Origin: Pseudomonas libanensis
Lineage (GTDB): Bacteria > Pseudomonadota > Gammaproteobacteria > Pseudomonadales > Pseudomonadaceae
Length of the DNA stretch: 64,000 bases
Assembly: GCF_001439685.1 (NCBI RefSeq)
Contig: NZ_JYLH01000023.1
Span: 1 to 64,000 of the forward strand
Direction: 5' to 3'
Shown: positions 25,926-33,944 of the stretch, in pieces
Layout: each line of letters starts with the position of its first letter
Position numbering within the stretch: position 1 is the first letter of the stretch
Position numbers and translations under genes: made by a program
Notes under the pieces: generated by a model
What the model saw: the letters and a program-made list of their open reading frames with translations, nothing else
The model's database searches: none
What the model was told of the DNA's origin: nothing

Positions 25926-27257
25926 TTGGATTGGCCCACCCTGCTGACCCGCGAACGCCTTGGAAAACCCCTGCACAGCCCGGAAGAACTGGGACGCAGC
26001 CCCTTTCACAAAGACCACGATCGCATTATCTTCTCCGGTGCATTCCGGCGCCTGGGGCGCAAGACACAGGTGCACCCGGTGTCGAGCAACGACCATATCC
26101 ACACACGCCTGACTCACTCGCTGGAAGTCAGTTGCGTCGGGCGCTCCCTCGGCATGCGCGTGGGCGAAACCCTGCGCAGCGCCCTGCCCGACTGGTGCGA
26201 CCCGAGCGACCTGGGCATGGTGGTGCAATCGGCCTGCCTGGCCCATGACATCGGCAACCCGCCGTTCGGACACTCCGGCGAAGACGCCATTCGCCACTGG
26301 TTCCAACAGGCCGCCGGGCGCGGCTGGCTGGATGACATGACCAGCGCCGAACGCAATGACTTCCTCAACTTCGAAGGCAATGCCCAGGGCTTTCGGGTGC
26401 TGACCCAGCTTGAATACCATCAGTTCGACGGCGGCACGCGGCTGACCTATGCCACCTTGGGGACGTATCTCAAATACCCCTGGACTGCCCGCCACGCCGA
26501 CTCACTGGGCTACAAGAAACACAAGTTCGGCTGTTACCAGAGCGAGCTGCCGATTCTTGAACAGATCGCCCACAAGCTCGGCCTGCCCCAACTGGAGGAG
26601 CAACGCTGGGCCCGTCACCCCCTCGTTTACCTGATGGAGGCCGCCGACGACATCTGCTACGCGCTGATCGACCTGGAAGACGGCCTGGAAATGGAGCTGC
26701 TGCAGTACGCCGAGGTCGAGTCGCTATTGCTGGACCTGGTCGGCGATGACCTGCCACAAACCTATCGGCAGTTGGGCCCGCTTGACTCGCGGCGCCGCAA
26801 ACTGGCGATCCTGCGTGGCAAGGCCATCGAACACCTGACCAACGCGGCAGCAAGGGCGTTTGTCGAACAGCAGGACGCCCTGCTCGCTGGCACACTGCCT
26901 GGCGACCTGGTCGAGCACATGCACGGCCCGGCAAAACGCTGCGTACTGGATGCCAAGGACATGGCGCGCAAGAAAATCTTCCAGGATAAACGCAAGACGC
27001 TGCATGAAATCGGCGCCTACACTACCCTGGAAATCCTGCTGAACGCATTCTGCGGTGCGGCCCTGGAACAACATGGCGGGCGTACCCCATCGTTCAAGAA
27101 CAGGCGCATTCTCGACTTACTGGGCAATAGCGCGCCGGACCCGGCCTGGCCATTACATGCCTCGTTCCTGCGGATGATCGATTTCATCGCCGGCATGACC
27201 GACAGCTACGCCACAGAAATGGCGCGGGAAATGACCGGGCGTTCCAGCCCTCAGTAA
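25926..27257 (+). CDS. dgt: Deoxyguanosinetriphosphate triphosphohydrolase (dGTPase)
   Basis: 443 residues. HD-domain dNTP triphosphohydrolase: HIHTRLTHSLEVS, then the metal-binding CLAHDIGNPPFGHSGE. FSGAFRRLGRKTQVHP is the nucleotide-contacting N-terminal block. The start is TTG 25926 with CGGAG about ten bases upstream (LDWPTLLTRERLG); residues before it look like untranslated leader, and 443 residues matches the size I recall for the Pseudomonas enzyme. An inverted repeat CTGTTCCC/GGGAACAG at 27275-27311 follows the gene. Confidence 0.9.
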   Translation: MDWPTLLTRERLGKPLHSPEELGRSPFHKDHDRIIFSGAFRRLGRKTQVHPVSSNDHIHTRLTHSLEVSCVGRSLGMRVGETLRSALPDWCDPSDLGMVVQSACLAHDIGNPPFGHSGEDAIRHWFQQAAGRGWLDDMTSAERNDFLNFEGNAQGFRVLTQLEYHQFDGGTRLTYATLGTYLKYPWTARHADSLGYKKHKFGCYQSELPILEQIAHKLGLPQLEEQRWARHPLVYLMEAADDICYALIDLEDGLEMELLQYAEVESLLLDLVGDDLPQTYRQLGPLDSRRRKLAILRGKAIEHLTNAAARAFVEQQDALLAGTLPGDLVEHMHGPAKRCVLDAKDMARKKIFQDKRKTLHEIGAYTTLEILLNAFCGAALEQHGGRTPSFKNRRILDLLGNSAPDPAWPLHASFLRMIDFIAGMTDSYATEMAREMTGRSSPQ

Positions 27258-27274
27258 CAATTCGACCACGCATC

Positions 27275-27311
27275 CTGTTCCCTGAAGAGAATCGCCCTAC
27301 GACGGGAACAG
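27275..27311 (+). terminator. Possible hairpin after dgt
   Basis: CTGTTCCC (27275-27282) pairs with GGGAACAG (27304-27311) around a 21-base loop. No T-run follows, so it may be a weak or Rho-assisted end, or an operator. Confidence 0.35.
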
Positions 27312-27422
27312 AGTGGCCTGATCGAATTCGTACATACACCCGAAGAATAATCACGCACGCTCTTAACGGACCAGCCGAGCAATTCCTCCCCCCATCGACG
27401 CTTGACTCACTGTGTGTTCTCT

Positions 27423-27815
27423 ATGCCCAGATACCCTCTTCGTATTCTTTTGGTGGAGGATCACCCCTTTCAGCTCCTGGCCACCCAATGCCTGCTCAGA
27501 AGCTTCGGTTTCGAGCAACTGACGCCCGTGGAAAATGCCGAACAGGCCATACGTTTGATGAGCCAGTCCGAACACCCTTTCGATCTGATGCTATGTGACC
27601 AGTGCCTGCCTGACTTGCCCGGGCTTGAACTGGTAGAAATCGCCAGCCGCCAGCGCTTTATAACCAGTGCGATTCTGTTGAGCGGGTTACCCCCGGCGGA
27701 ACTGATTAATCTGAAGAAGCAAGCCTTGCAACGAAATCTCCCGCTCCTTGGCTACTTATCAAAACCATTGAACAAAGATCAACTTGAACAGTTGATTGCC
27801 TCGACTTTCACTTAA
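27423..27815 (+). CDS. Single-domain response regulator receiver
   Basis: 130 residues, a receiver domain only. Acidic pocket ED (LLVEDH), phosphorylatable Asp in LMLCDQCLPDLPG near residue 58, Ser in LLSG and Lys in LSKP are all present, so it should be active. The LCDxxxPxxxG/L pattern recalls the receiver of RocR, which normally carries an EAL domain; none follows here. It lies beside the RocA2/RocS2-like pair and may compete for phosphate. ATG 27423 lacks a strong ribosome site; TTG 27402 is an alternative. Confidence 0.82.
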   Translation: MPRYPLRILLVEDHPFQLLATQCLLRSFGFEQLTPVENAEQAIRLMSQSEHPFDLMLCDQCLPDLPGLELVEIASRQRFITSAILLSGLPPAELINLKKQALQRNLPLLGYLSKPLNKDQLEQLIASTFT

Positions 27816-27819
27816 CGAA

Positions 27820-27985
27820 TGTAGGAAATTAAACATTTCCGCTAGAGAAAACCGACGTGAGGCTCGTCGCAAATACCAAGGCGCCATTACATGACGCAGT
27901 CATGTCCAAAATACTTACATACACCTCCATCACACCTAGCAACTTGTAGGTGCCTGCCTTTTCTAGTGTAGGAACTTTCCTGTTT
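27820..27985. promoter_or_regulatory. Inverted-repeat cluster before the RocA2-like gene
   Basis: Three dyads: GGAAAT/ATTTCC (27824-27829 and 27835-27840, within a TAGGAAA context), ACCTA/TAGGT (27934-27938 and 27947-27951) and AGGAACTTTCCT (27970-27981). Their TAGGAAA/TTTCCTA half-sites look like those bound by BvgA/EvgA-type NarL-family regulators. Autoregulation by the downstream regulator is inferred. Confidence 0.5.
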
Positions 27986-28072
27986 TGCTTCTACCGCCCT
28001 AAGGCTTCATGCTGCACCCTCACCTTCTGAGCTAATGTGCCCGCTTTATTTGCACCTGCATGGAATGTGATT

Positions 28073-28699
28073 ATGAACTCTGTCTTTATTATCGATGACC
28101 ACCCGGTTATACGACTCGCCATTCGAATGTTGCTGGAACACGAGGGCTACAAAGTCGTTGGTGAAACAGATAACGGGTGCGATGCCATACAGATGGTGCG
28201 TGAATGCCTTCCGGACCTGGTGATTCTCGACATCAGCATTCCCAAGCTTGATGGCCTTGAAGTCCTCTGCCGCTTCAACGCGATGAACACATCGATGAAG
28301 ACGCTGGTGCTGACGGCCCAGTGCCCTACGCTCTTTGCGACGCGATGCATGCGTTCGGGCGCCGAGGGGTATGTGTGCAAGGAGGGGGACCTGAGCGAGT
28401 TGCTCAGCGCCATTCGTGCAGTGCTGTCGGGCTATAACTACTTCCCCAGCCAGGCGCTGAATAGTCCCGGCGCCGAAGGCGTGGACGCCCAGGAGCTGGA
28501 ACTGTTCAAAACAGTCAACGACCGCGAACTGATGGTGCTGCAACTGTTTGCACAAGGCCGTACCAACAAGGAAATAGCCAAGGGTATGTTTCTGAGCAAT
28601 AAAACTGTCAGCACTTATAAAAAGAGGCTAATGCAGAAACTCAAGGCCAAATCCTTGGTAGAACTCATCGAGATGGCAAAACGAAACGCGCTAGTGTGA
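28073..28699 (+). CDS. NarL/FixJ-family response regulator, RocA2/EvgA-like
   Basis: 208 residues. The receiver (1-120) has DD in FIIDDHP, phospho-Asp in LVILDISIP, Thr in VLTAQ and Lys in CKEGD; a LuxR-type helix-turn-helix lies at 145-205 with LFAQGRTNKEIAKGMFLSNKTVSTY. It is followed by its hybrid kinase with overlapping codons. In P. aeruginosa, as I recall, dgt is next to rocA2-rocS2, which supports this name. ATG 28073 has GGAA upstream; the longer frame from 28037 lacks one. Confidence 0.88.
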   Translation: MNSVFIIDDHPVIRLAIRMLLEHEGYKVVGETDNGCDAIQMVRECLPDLVILDISIPKLDGLEVLCRFNAMNTSMKTLVLTAQCPTLFATRCMRSGAEGYVCKEGDLSELLSAIRAVLSGYNYFPSQALNSPGAEGVDAQELELFKTVNDRELMVLQLFAQGRTNKEIAKGMFLSNKTVSTYKKRLMQKLKAKSLVELIEMAKRNALV

Positions 28700-31600
28700 G
28701 AAAGCGGATGCCCAGGCGTATAAAGGACTATCTGATTATATTGAGTGCCGGTTTGTGCTTCAGCACCACTGTGCTTGCGGAGCACCAAACCAGCCCGGAA
28801 CACTTCACCCTCCTGAGTCGTGCCGGAGCCATTCAACTAGACACTCATTTTGACAAGGCTCAGCGCCAGTGGCTGCAGAACAAACGTGAACTGGTGCTGG
28901 GTACCTCCGCACCTGACTACCCGCCCTTCGACCTCACGTCCAGCGGTCATGATTATGAAGGCCTCACCGCTGATTACGCTGGATTGCTGGCCAAGGCGCT
29001 CTCCTTGCCCATCAAGGTCATGCGGTATCCGTCCCGCAAGGATGCCATTCGAGCCCTGGAGGCCGGGGAAATAGATTTGTTGGGCTCCTCCAACGGCTTT
29101 GAGGCCGCGACCCCCAATCTCATCCTGTCTGAACCCTACGCCGTGGACCAGCCTGTACTGGTCACCCGTGAGGGAGAAACCCGCAGTCTGAACGAAGGCC
29201 TGGAAGGGCTACGCTTGAGCCTTGTCTACCACTACCTGCCCCTCAACGAAGTAGAGAAGCTGTACCCCAATGCGATCATCCGCGCCTATCCGTCTTATCA
29301 GAATGCCTTGAATGCGGTGGCGTTCGACCAGGCGGATGTGTTTCTCGGCGACACCATTTCCACCCATTACATGATCAACAAGGGCTATCTCAAAAATATC
29401 CGCATGGCCAACTTCGGCAAGCATGAAGCGTATGGTTTCAGCTTTGCTACGCGCCAAGACAATCGGATCCTCCTGAGCATTGTCGACTCAGTCCTGGCAG
29501 CCGTGCCCGTCAACGAACGGGATAGCATCGCCAAACGCTGGAGCGCCGGCAGCGATATCCTGCTGACCGATAAGAAACTGCAACTGACCCAGCGTGAAGA
29601 GCGCTGGCTCAAAGAGCATCCTGTGGTGAAGGTGATCGTGAACGAAACCTTCGCGCCACTCACCTTCTTTGACGCAGACGGCAATTTTCGCGGGATTACC
29701 GCCGACCTCCTGGAGCTGATACGCCTGCGAACCGGCCTGCGTTTCTCGATCGAGCGCGGACGTGACGTCAATGCGATGATCGAGCAAGTCACCAGCCAGA
29801 AAGTCGATATGATCGGCGCTATCGTCCCGAGTAACGAAAGAGACTCGCAGCTCAATTTCAGCCGCCCTTACCTGGAAAACTCCTACGTATTGCTGACGCG
29901 CAAAGAGCCCGGGGCGCCCTCGAATATGGAGCAAATGGCCGGCAAGCGCCTGGCGATAACCCAAGGCAATCCCTTGGCCGCGAGCTTGAGCACAGACTTC
30001 CCGCAGATCCACCTGGTGGAAACCAGCGATACGTTCCGTGCGTCGGAATTGCTCGCCCAGGGGCAAGTGGACGGTGCTGTGAACACTCTGGTCATCGCCA
30101 ACTACTTCCTGTCTTCCCAGGTTTTCCAGGACAGGCTGCAAATCAGCGCCAGCATCGGCACGACCCCCGCCACATTCACCCTGGCCACATCGCGCCAAGC
30201 CACGGAATTGAGTTCAATCCTCGACAAGGCGCTGCTCAGCATCGCCCCGGATGAAATGGGCGTGATCAACAGCCGCTGGCGTGGCTACACCGCCGCGTCC
30301 GACAGCTACTGGCGCAATTACCACCAACTGATCGCGCGGATCATCATCGGCACCGGGCTTCTGCTATTGATTTCCTTGACCTGGAACGCCTACATGCGCC
30401 GCCAGATCAAGCACCGCAAAATGGCCGAGCGCGCCCTCAATGATCAGTTCGAATTCATGCGCGCACTGGTCAATGAGACGCCACACCCGATCTACGTACG
30501 CGACCGCAATGGCCTGCTGCAGACCTGCAACGACAGCTACCTGCAGGTGTTCGATGTCAAGCGCGAAGACGTGATCGGCAAAAGCGTGACCCAGATGAGC
30601 ATGGCCCTGGAGTCGGAGGCGGCGCAATACCATGCGGACTATCAGCGCGTGGTGGCCGAGGGGAACCCGCTGATCCTGGACCGCAGCCTGCATATCCATC
30701 AGAAGAAACTGACCATCTACCACTGGATCCTGCCCTACCGGGACTCCACCGGCGAGGTCCAGGGCATCATCGGCGGCTGGATCGATATCAGTGACCGTCG
30801 CCAGTTATTCGATGAGCTACGCGCCGCCAAGGAACGCGCCGACGAGGCCAATCGCGCCAAAAGTACGTTCCTTGCCACCATGAGCCACGAGATCCGCACG
30901 CCGATGAATGCGGTGATCGGCATGCTCGAACTGACACTCAAGCGTGCCGACCAAGGGCATCTTGATCGCCCGGCGATTGAAGTGGCCTACAACTCGGCCA
31001 AGGACCTGCTGGAATTGATCGGCGATATCCTCGATATCGCGCGTATTGAGTCCGGCCGTCTCAGCCTGGCCCCGGAACGCGTCAACCTGCGGGAGGTGAT
31101 CGAGTCGGTCGTGCGCGTCTTCGACGGCCTTGCACGTCAGAAAACCCTGAGCCTGTTGCTGGAGTTCAAGCCCGACCTCAATGACATCGAGGTGCTGATA
31201 GACCCCCTGCGCTTCAAGCAAGTGCTCTCGAACCTCGTCAGCAACGCGATCAAGTTCACCGAACACGGGCAGGTGAAAATCAAAGTAGAGATACAGCCTA
31301 CCCAGGCGCCGGAGCAGATCGAGTTGAAACTCGTCGTGGAAGACACCGGCATCGGCATCAACAGGGAAGACCAGTTGCGCCTGTTCGAACCCTTTGCCCA
31401 AGCCGACAACTCTGGGCACCTGGCCAGGAGCGGTGCGGGGTTGGGATTGGTCATCTGCCGCAGCCTGTGCGAAATGATGGGCGGTCAATTAAGCCTCAGT
31501 AGCGTGCCCCTGGTAGGCACCCAGGTGCACGTCAACCTCAGGATGCCGCGCCTGAGCCCGGTCCAGGCGCTGGGAGAGCACACGTCTGAAACGCCGGCCC

Positions 31601-32343
31601 GCACACCCGTGCTGAACGTGCTGGTGGTCGACGACCATCCGGCGAACCGCCTGCTGATGTGCCAGCAACTGGGCTACCTGGGCCATCAATTCACCGCCGC
31701 CGAGCACGGCGCAGCCGGGTTCCAGGCCTGGCGCCAGGAACGTTTCGACCTGGTGATCGCCGACTGCAACATGCCCATCATGAATGGCTACGAGCTGAGC
31801 CGTTCAATCCGCGAATACGAGCAACGGGAACAATTACCTGCCTGTGTGGTGCTGGGCTTTACTGCCAATGCCCAGCCGGAGGAAAGGCTACGGTGCGTGC
31901 AGGCCGGCATGGATGACTGCCTGTTCAAACCCATCAGCCTGACCGTGCTGGAGCGGCAGTTGGCGCAGATCGCCCCTCAACCGGCAAGCACACGACTGGA
32001 CCTGGGGTGCCTGGAGGCCCTGACCGGCGGCGACCCGCAATTGAGTCGACGCTTGCTGGAAGAGCTGTTGAGCAGTAGCCGTCAAGACCGCCAGGCACTC
32101 ATGGACCTGCTGAGCGGTAAAGCCTCGCTCGCGGACATCATTGAGCAGGCCCACAAAATCAAGGGAGCTGCTCGTATCGTTCAAGCCACTTCGCTGGCCG
32201 GGCAATGCGAAGCACTGGAACAAGCCTGCTCGCGCAATGAGCATTGGGCCGCGATCGAAACCGGTATCAAGGCCCTGGAAAAACTCATGCTGGAACTGGA
32301 GAGGGTCCTGCAAATTCAACTGGATGACCTGGACAGTCTGTAA
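28696..32343 (+). CDS. BvgS/EvgS-type hybrid sensor kinase, RocS2-like
   Basis: 1215 residues. Signal peptide (1-28), two periplasmic SBP_bac_3 (Venus flytrap) domains (about 45-285 and 290-540), one membrane helix (547-568), PAS (590-705), HisKA with MSHEIRTPMN (His about 731), HATPase with DTGIGI and GAGLGLVI, receiver (from 975, Asp about 1021 in IADCNMP) and HPt (His about 1153 in AHKIKGAAR). Signal flow His-Asp-His to the upstream regulator is the BvgS pattern. It starts at GTG 28696, overlapping the regulator stop; ATG 28708 is also possible. Confidence 0.93.
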   Translation: MRKRMPRRIKDYLIILSAGLCFSTTVLAEHQTSPEHFTLLSRAGAIQLDTHFDKAQRQWLQNKRELVLGTSAPDYPPFDLTSSGHDYEGLTADYAGLLAKALSLPIKVMRYPSRKDAIRALEAGEIDLLGSSNGFEAATPNLILSEPYAVDQPVLVTREGETRSLNEGLEGLRLSLVYHYLPLNEVEKLYPNAIIRAYPSYQNALNAVAFDQADVFLGDTISTHYMINKGYLKNIRMANFGKHEAYGFSFATRQDNRILLSIVDSVLAAVPVNERDSIAKRWSAGSDILLTDKKLQLTQREERWLKEHPVVKVIVNETFAPLTFFDADGNFRGITADLLELIRLRTGLRFSIERGRDVNAMIEQVTSQKVDMIGAIVPSNERDSQLNFSRPYLENSYVLLTRKEPGAPSNMEQMAGKRLAITQGNPLAASLSTDFPQIHLVETSDTFRASELLAQGQVDGAVNTLVIANYFLSSQVFQDRLQISASIGTTPATFTLATSRQATELSSILDKALLSIAPDEMGVINSRWRGYTAASDSYWRNYHQLIARIIIGTGLLLLISLTWNAYMRRQIKHRKMAERALNDQFEFMRALVNETPHPIYVRDRNGLLQTCNDSYLQVFDVKREDVIGKSVTQMSMALESEAAQYHADYQRVVAEGNPLILDRSLHIHQKKLTIYHWILPYRDSTGEVQGIIGGWIDISDRRQLFDELRAAKERADEANRAKSTFLATMSHEIRTPMNAVIGMLELTLKRADQGHLDRPAIEVAYNSAKDLLELIGDILDIARIESGRLSLAPERVNLREVIESVVRVFDGLARQKTLSLLLEFKPDLNDIEVLIDPLRFKQVLSNLVSNAIKFTEHGQVKIKVEIQPTQAPEQIELKLVVEDTGIGINREDQLRLFEPFAQADNSGHLARSGAGLGLVICRSLCEMMGGQLSLSSVPLVGTQVHVNLRMPRLSPVQALGEHTSETPARTPVLNVLVVDDHPANRLLMCQQLGYLGHQFTAAEHGAAGFQAWRQERFDLVIADCNMPIMNGYELSRSIREYEQREQLPACVVLGFTANAQPEERLRCVQAGMDDCLFKPISLTVLERQLAQIAPQPASTRLDLGCLEALTGGDPQLSRRLLEELLSSSRQDRQALMDLLSGKASLADIIEQAHKIKGAARIVQATSLAGQCEALEQACSRNEHWAAIETGIKALEKLMLELERVLQIQLDDLDSL

Positions 32344-32354
32344 GCGCCTGAACG

Positions 32355-32386
32355 CTGTAGGAGCGAGCAAACTCTCGCTCCTACAG
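32355..32386. terminator. Perfect hairpin between convergent genes (REP-like)
   Basis: CTGTAGGAGCGAG (32355-32367) and its exact complement (32374-32386) around a 6-base loop. It contains the TGTAGGAGCGAG core of a Pseudomonas REP family and can end both convergent transcripts. Confidence 0.75.
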
Positions 32387-32409
32387 CAGACGACATCAGC
32401 CCGCTTGTC

Positions 32410-32892
32410 TCAGCAATCGGTCAACCGCAGGAAGATGGCTGCAAGCTGTTCAATCCCCACCTGGTCCTGAGGTGTAAAACGGCCCAGCGACGGGCTGTCG
32501 AGGTCGAGGACGCCGACCAGTTGACCATCCTTGACCAACGGCACCACCAATTCGCTGTTGGAAGCGCTGTCACAGGCGATATGCCCCGGGAAAGCATGCA
32601 CATCCTCGACTCGTTGGGTTTGCCGTGACGCCGCCGCCGCGCCACACACACCGCGGCCGAAGGGAATGCGCACACAGGCGATCTGCCCCTGGAATGGTCC
32701 AAGCACCAGTTCGTCATTGCGATTGAGGTAGAAGCCTGCCCAATTCAAGTCATCCAACTGATTGAACAGAAACGCGGAAAACTGCGCACTGTTGGCAATA
32801 AAGTCGCGCTCATCGGCGAGCAACGACTCAAGTTGCGCGCACAGCATGGCATAACCATCAAGGCCGGTACCGGCCTGTTGTAAATCGATCAT
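32410..32892 (-). CDS. msrC: Free methionine-(R)-sulfoxide reductase (GAF domain)
   Basis: 160 residues, a single GAF domain. It reduces free Met-R-sulfoxide using thioredoxin. The three redox cysteines of the family are visible in IACVRIPFGRGVCG and HIACDSASNSE; WAGFYL is the substrate-pocket block. Its start overlaps the stop of the DUF815 ATPase gene (ATGA), so they are co-translated. Confidence 0.9.
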   Translation of the reverse strand: MIDLQQAGTGLDGYAMLCAQLESLLADERDFIANSAQFSAFLFNQLDDLNWAGFYLNRNDELVLGPFQGQIACVRIPFGRGVCGAAAASRQTQRVEDVHAFPGHIACDSASNSELVVPLVKDGQLVGVLDLDSPSLGRFTPQDQVGIEQLAAIFLRLTDC

Positions 32893-33779
32893 GGTTGACG
32901 TTCCAGCAATTTAAGACCCACCCAGTAACGGGCGAACTGATAGGCACAGCGGCCATTGCGGTTGCCGCGGCCGGTAGCCCAGCGCACCGCCAGCACATCG
33001 AGTTGTTCGTCGCGCTGCCACTGCAAGCCAGCCTTGGCGGCCAACTCGCCAATCCAATGTTCCACCACATCCAGGAAGTGCTCCTGGGTGAAGGGGTAGA
33101 ACGATAGCCACAAACCAAAACGGTCCGACAAGGCAATTTTGTCTTCTACCGCCTCACTCGGGTGCAGCTCGCCATCCACGCGTTTCCAATTGTCATTGTC
33201 GCTCTGGTTTTCCGGCACCAGGTGGCGACGGTTGGACGTAGCGTACAGCAGCACGTTTTCCGGCGCCTGCTCGAGGGAACCGTCCAACACGCTCTTGAGC
33301 ACACGATAGTCGCCTTCACCGGCTTCGAACGACAGGTCATCGCAAAACAGAATGAAGCGCTGTGGTAGTTTGACCAGTTGCTCGACCACCCGTGGCAGGT
33401 CGGCCAGGTGGTCGCGCTCGATTTCGATCAAACGCAAGCCCGCCTTGGCATGCTGGGCGAGCAAGGCGCGTACCATGGAGGATTTTCCGGTGCCGCGCGA
33501 CCCCCACAGCAGCGCATGATTGGCAGGCAATCCATCGAGAAACTGCTGGGTATTACGCGCCAGTTGTTCACGTTGCTTATCGACGCCGATCAGGTCCGAC
33601 AGGCGCATGTCCAGGCTCACTTGCAGCGGCAACAGAAAGCCACTGCGCCCTTCGCGCTGCCAACGGGCGGCCAGGCACTGGTCCCAGTCGATGGCCTCGC
33701 GCAGGGCGGGCAACAAGGGTTCCAGGCGTGCGAGTACCGCATCGGCCCGCTCAAGGAAGGCATTCAATCGAGAATCCAT
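32889..33779 (-). CDS. DUF815-family AAA ATPase
   Basis: 296 residues. Walker A LLWGSRGTGKSSMV, Walker B-like FILFCDDLSFE and a sensor-1-like LLYATSNRRHLVP identify the DUF815 (YifB-unrelated) ATPase family, whose role is not known. ATG 33779 with AGAGGA upstream is chosen over the longer frame to 33842. Translationally coupled to the fRMsr gene. Confidence 0.9.
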   Translation of the reverse strand: MDSRLNAFLERADAVLARLEPLLPALREAIDWDQCLAARWQREGRSGFLLPLQVSLDMRLSDLIGVDKQREQLARNTQQFLDGLPANHALLWGSRGTGKSSMVRALLAQHAKAGLRLIEIERDHLADLPRVVEQLVKLPQRFILFCDDLSFEAGEGDYRVLKSVLDGSLEQAPENVLLYATSNRRHLVPENQSDNDNWKRVDGELHPSEAVEDKIALSDRFGLWLSFYPFTQEHFLDVVEHWIGELAAKAGLQWQRDEQLDVLAVRWATGRGNRNGRCAYQFARYWVGLKLLERQP

Positions 33780-33944
33780 GACTATTCCTCTGGCAAGTTC
33801 TTGTAAAAGATGGCGTATTAGCAACCCTGCGACACACCGCATGAGGCTGCATCAAAACAACGATTCATGCCGGGCGAGCCAGAGCTTGTGGATGTTCAGC
33901 TATGCTTGCCGGGCGAAGGGAAACGTGAAGTGGTTCAACACTCG

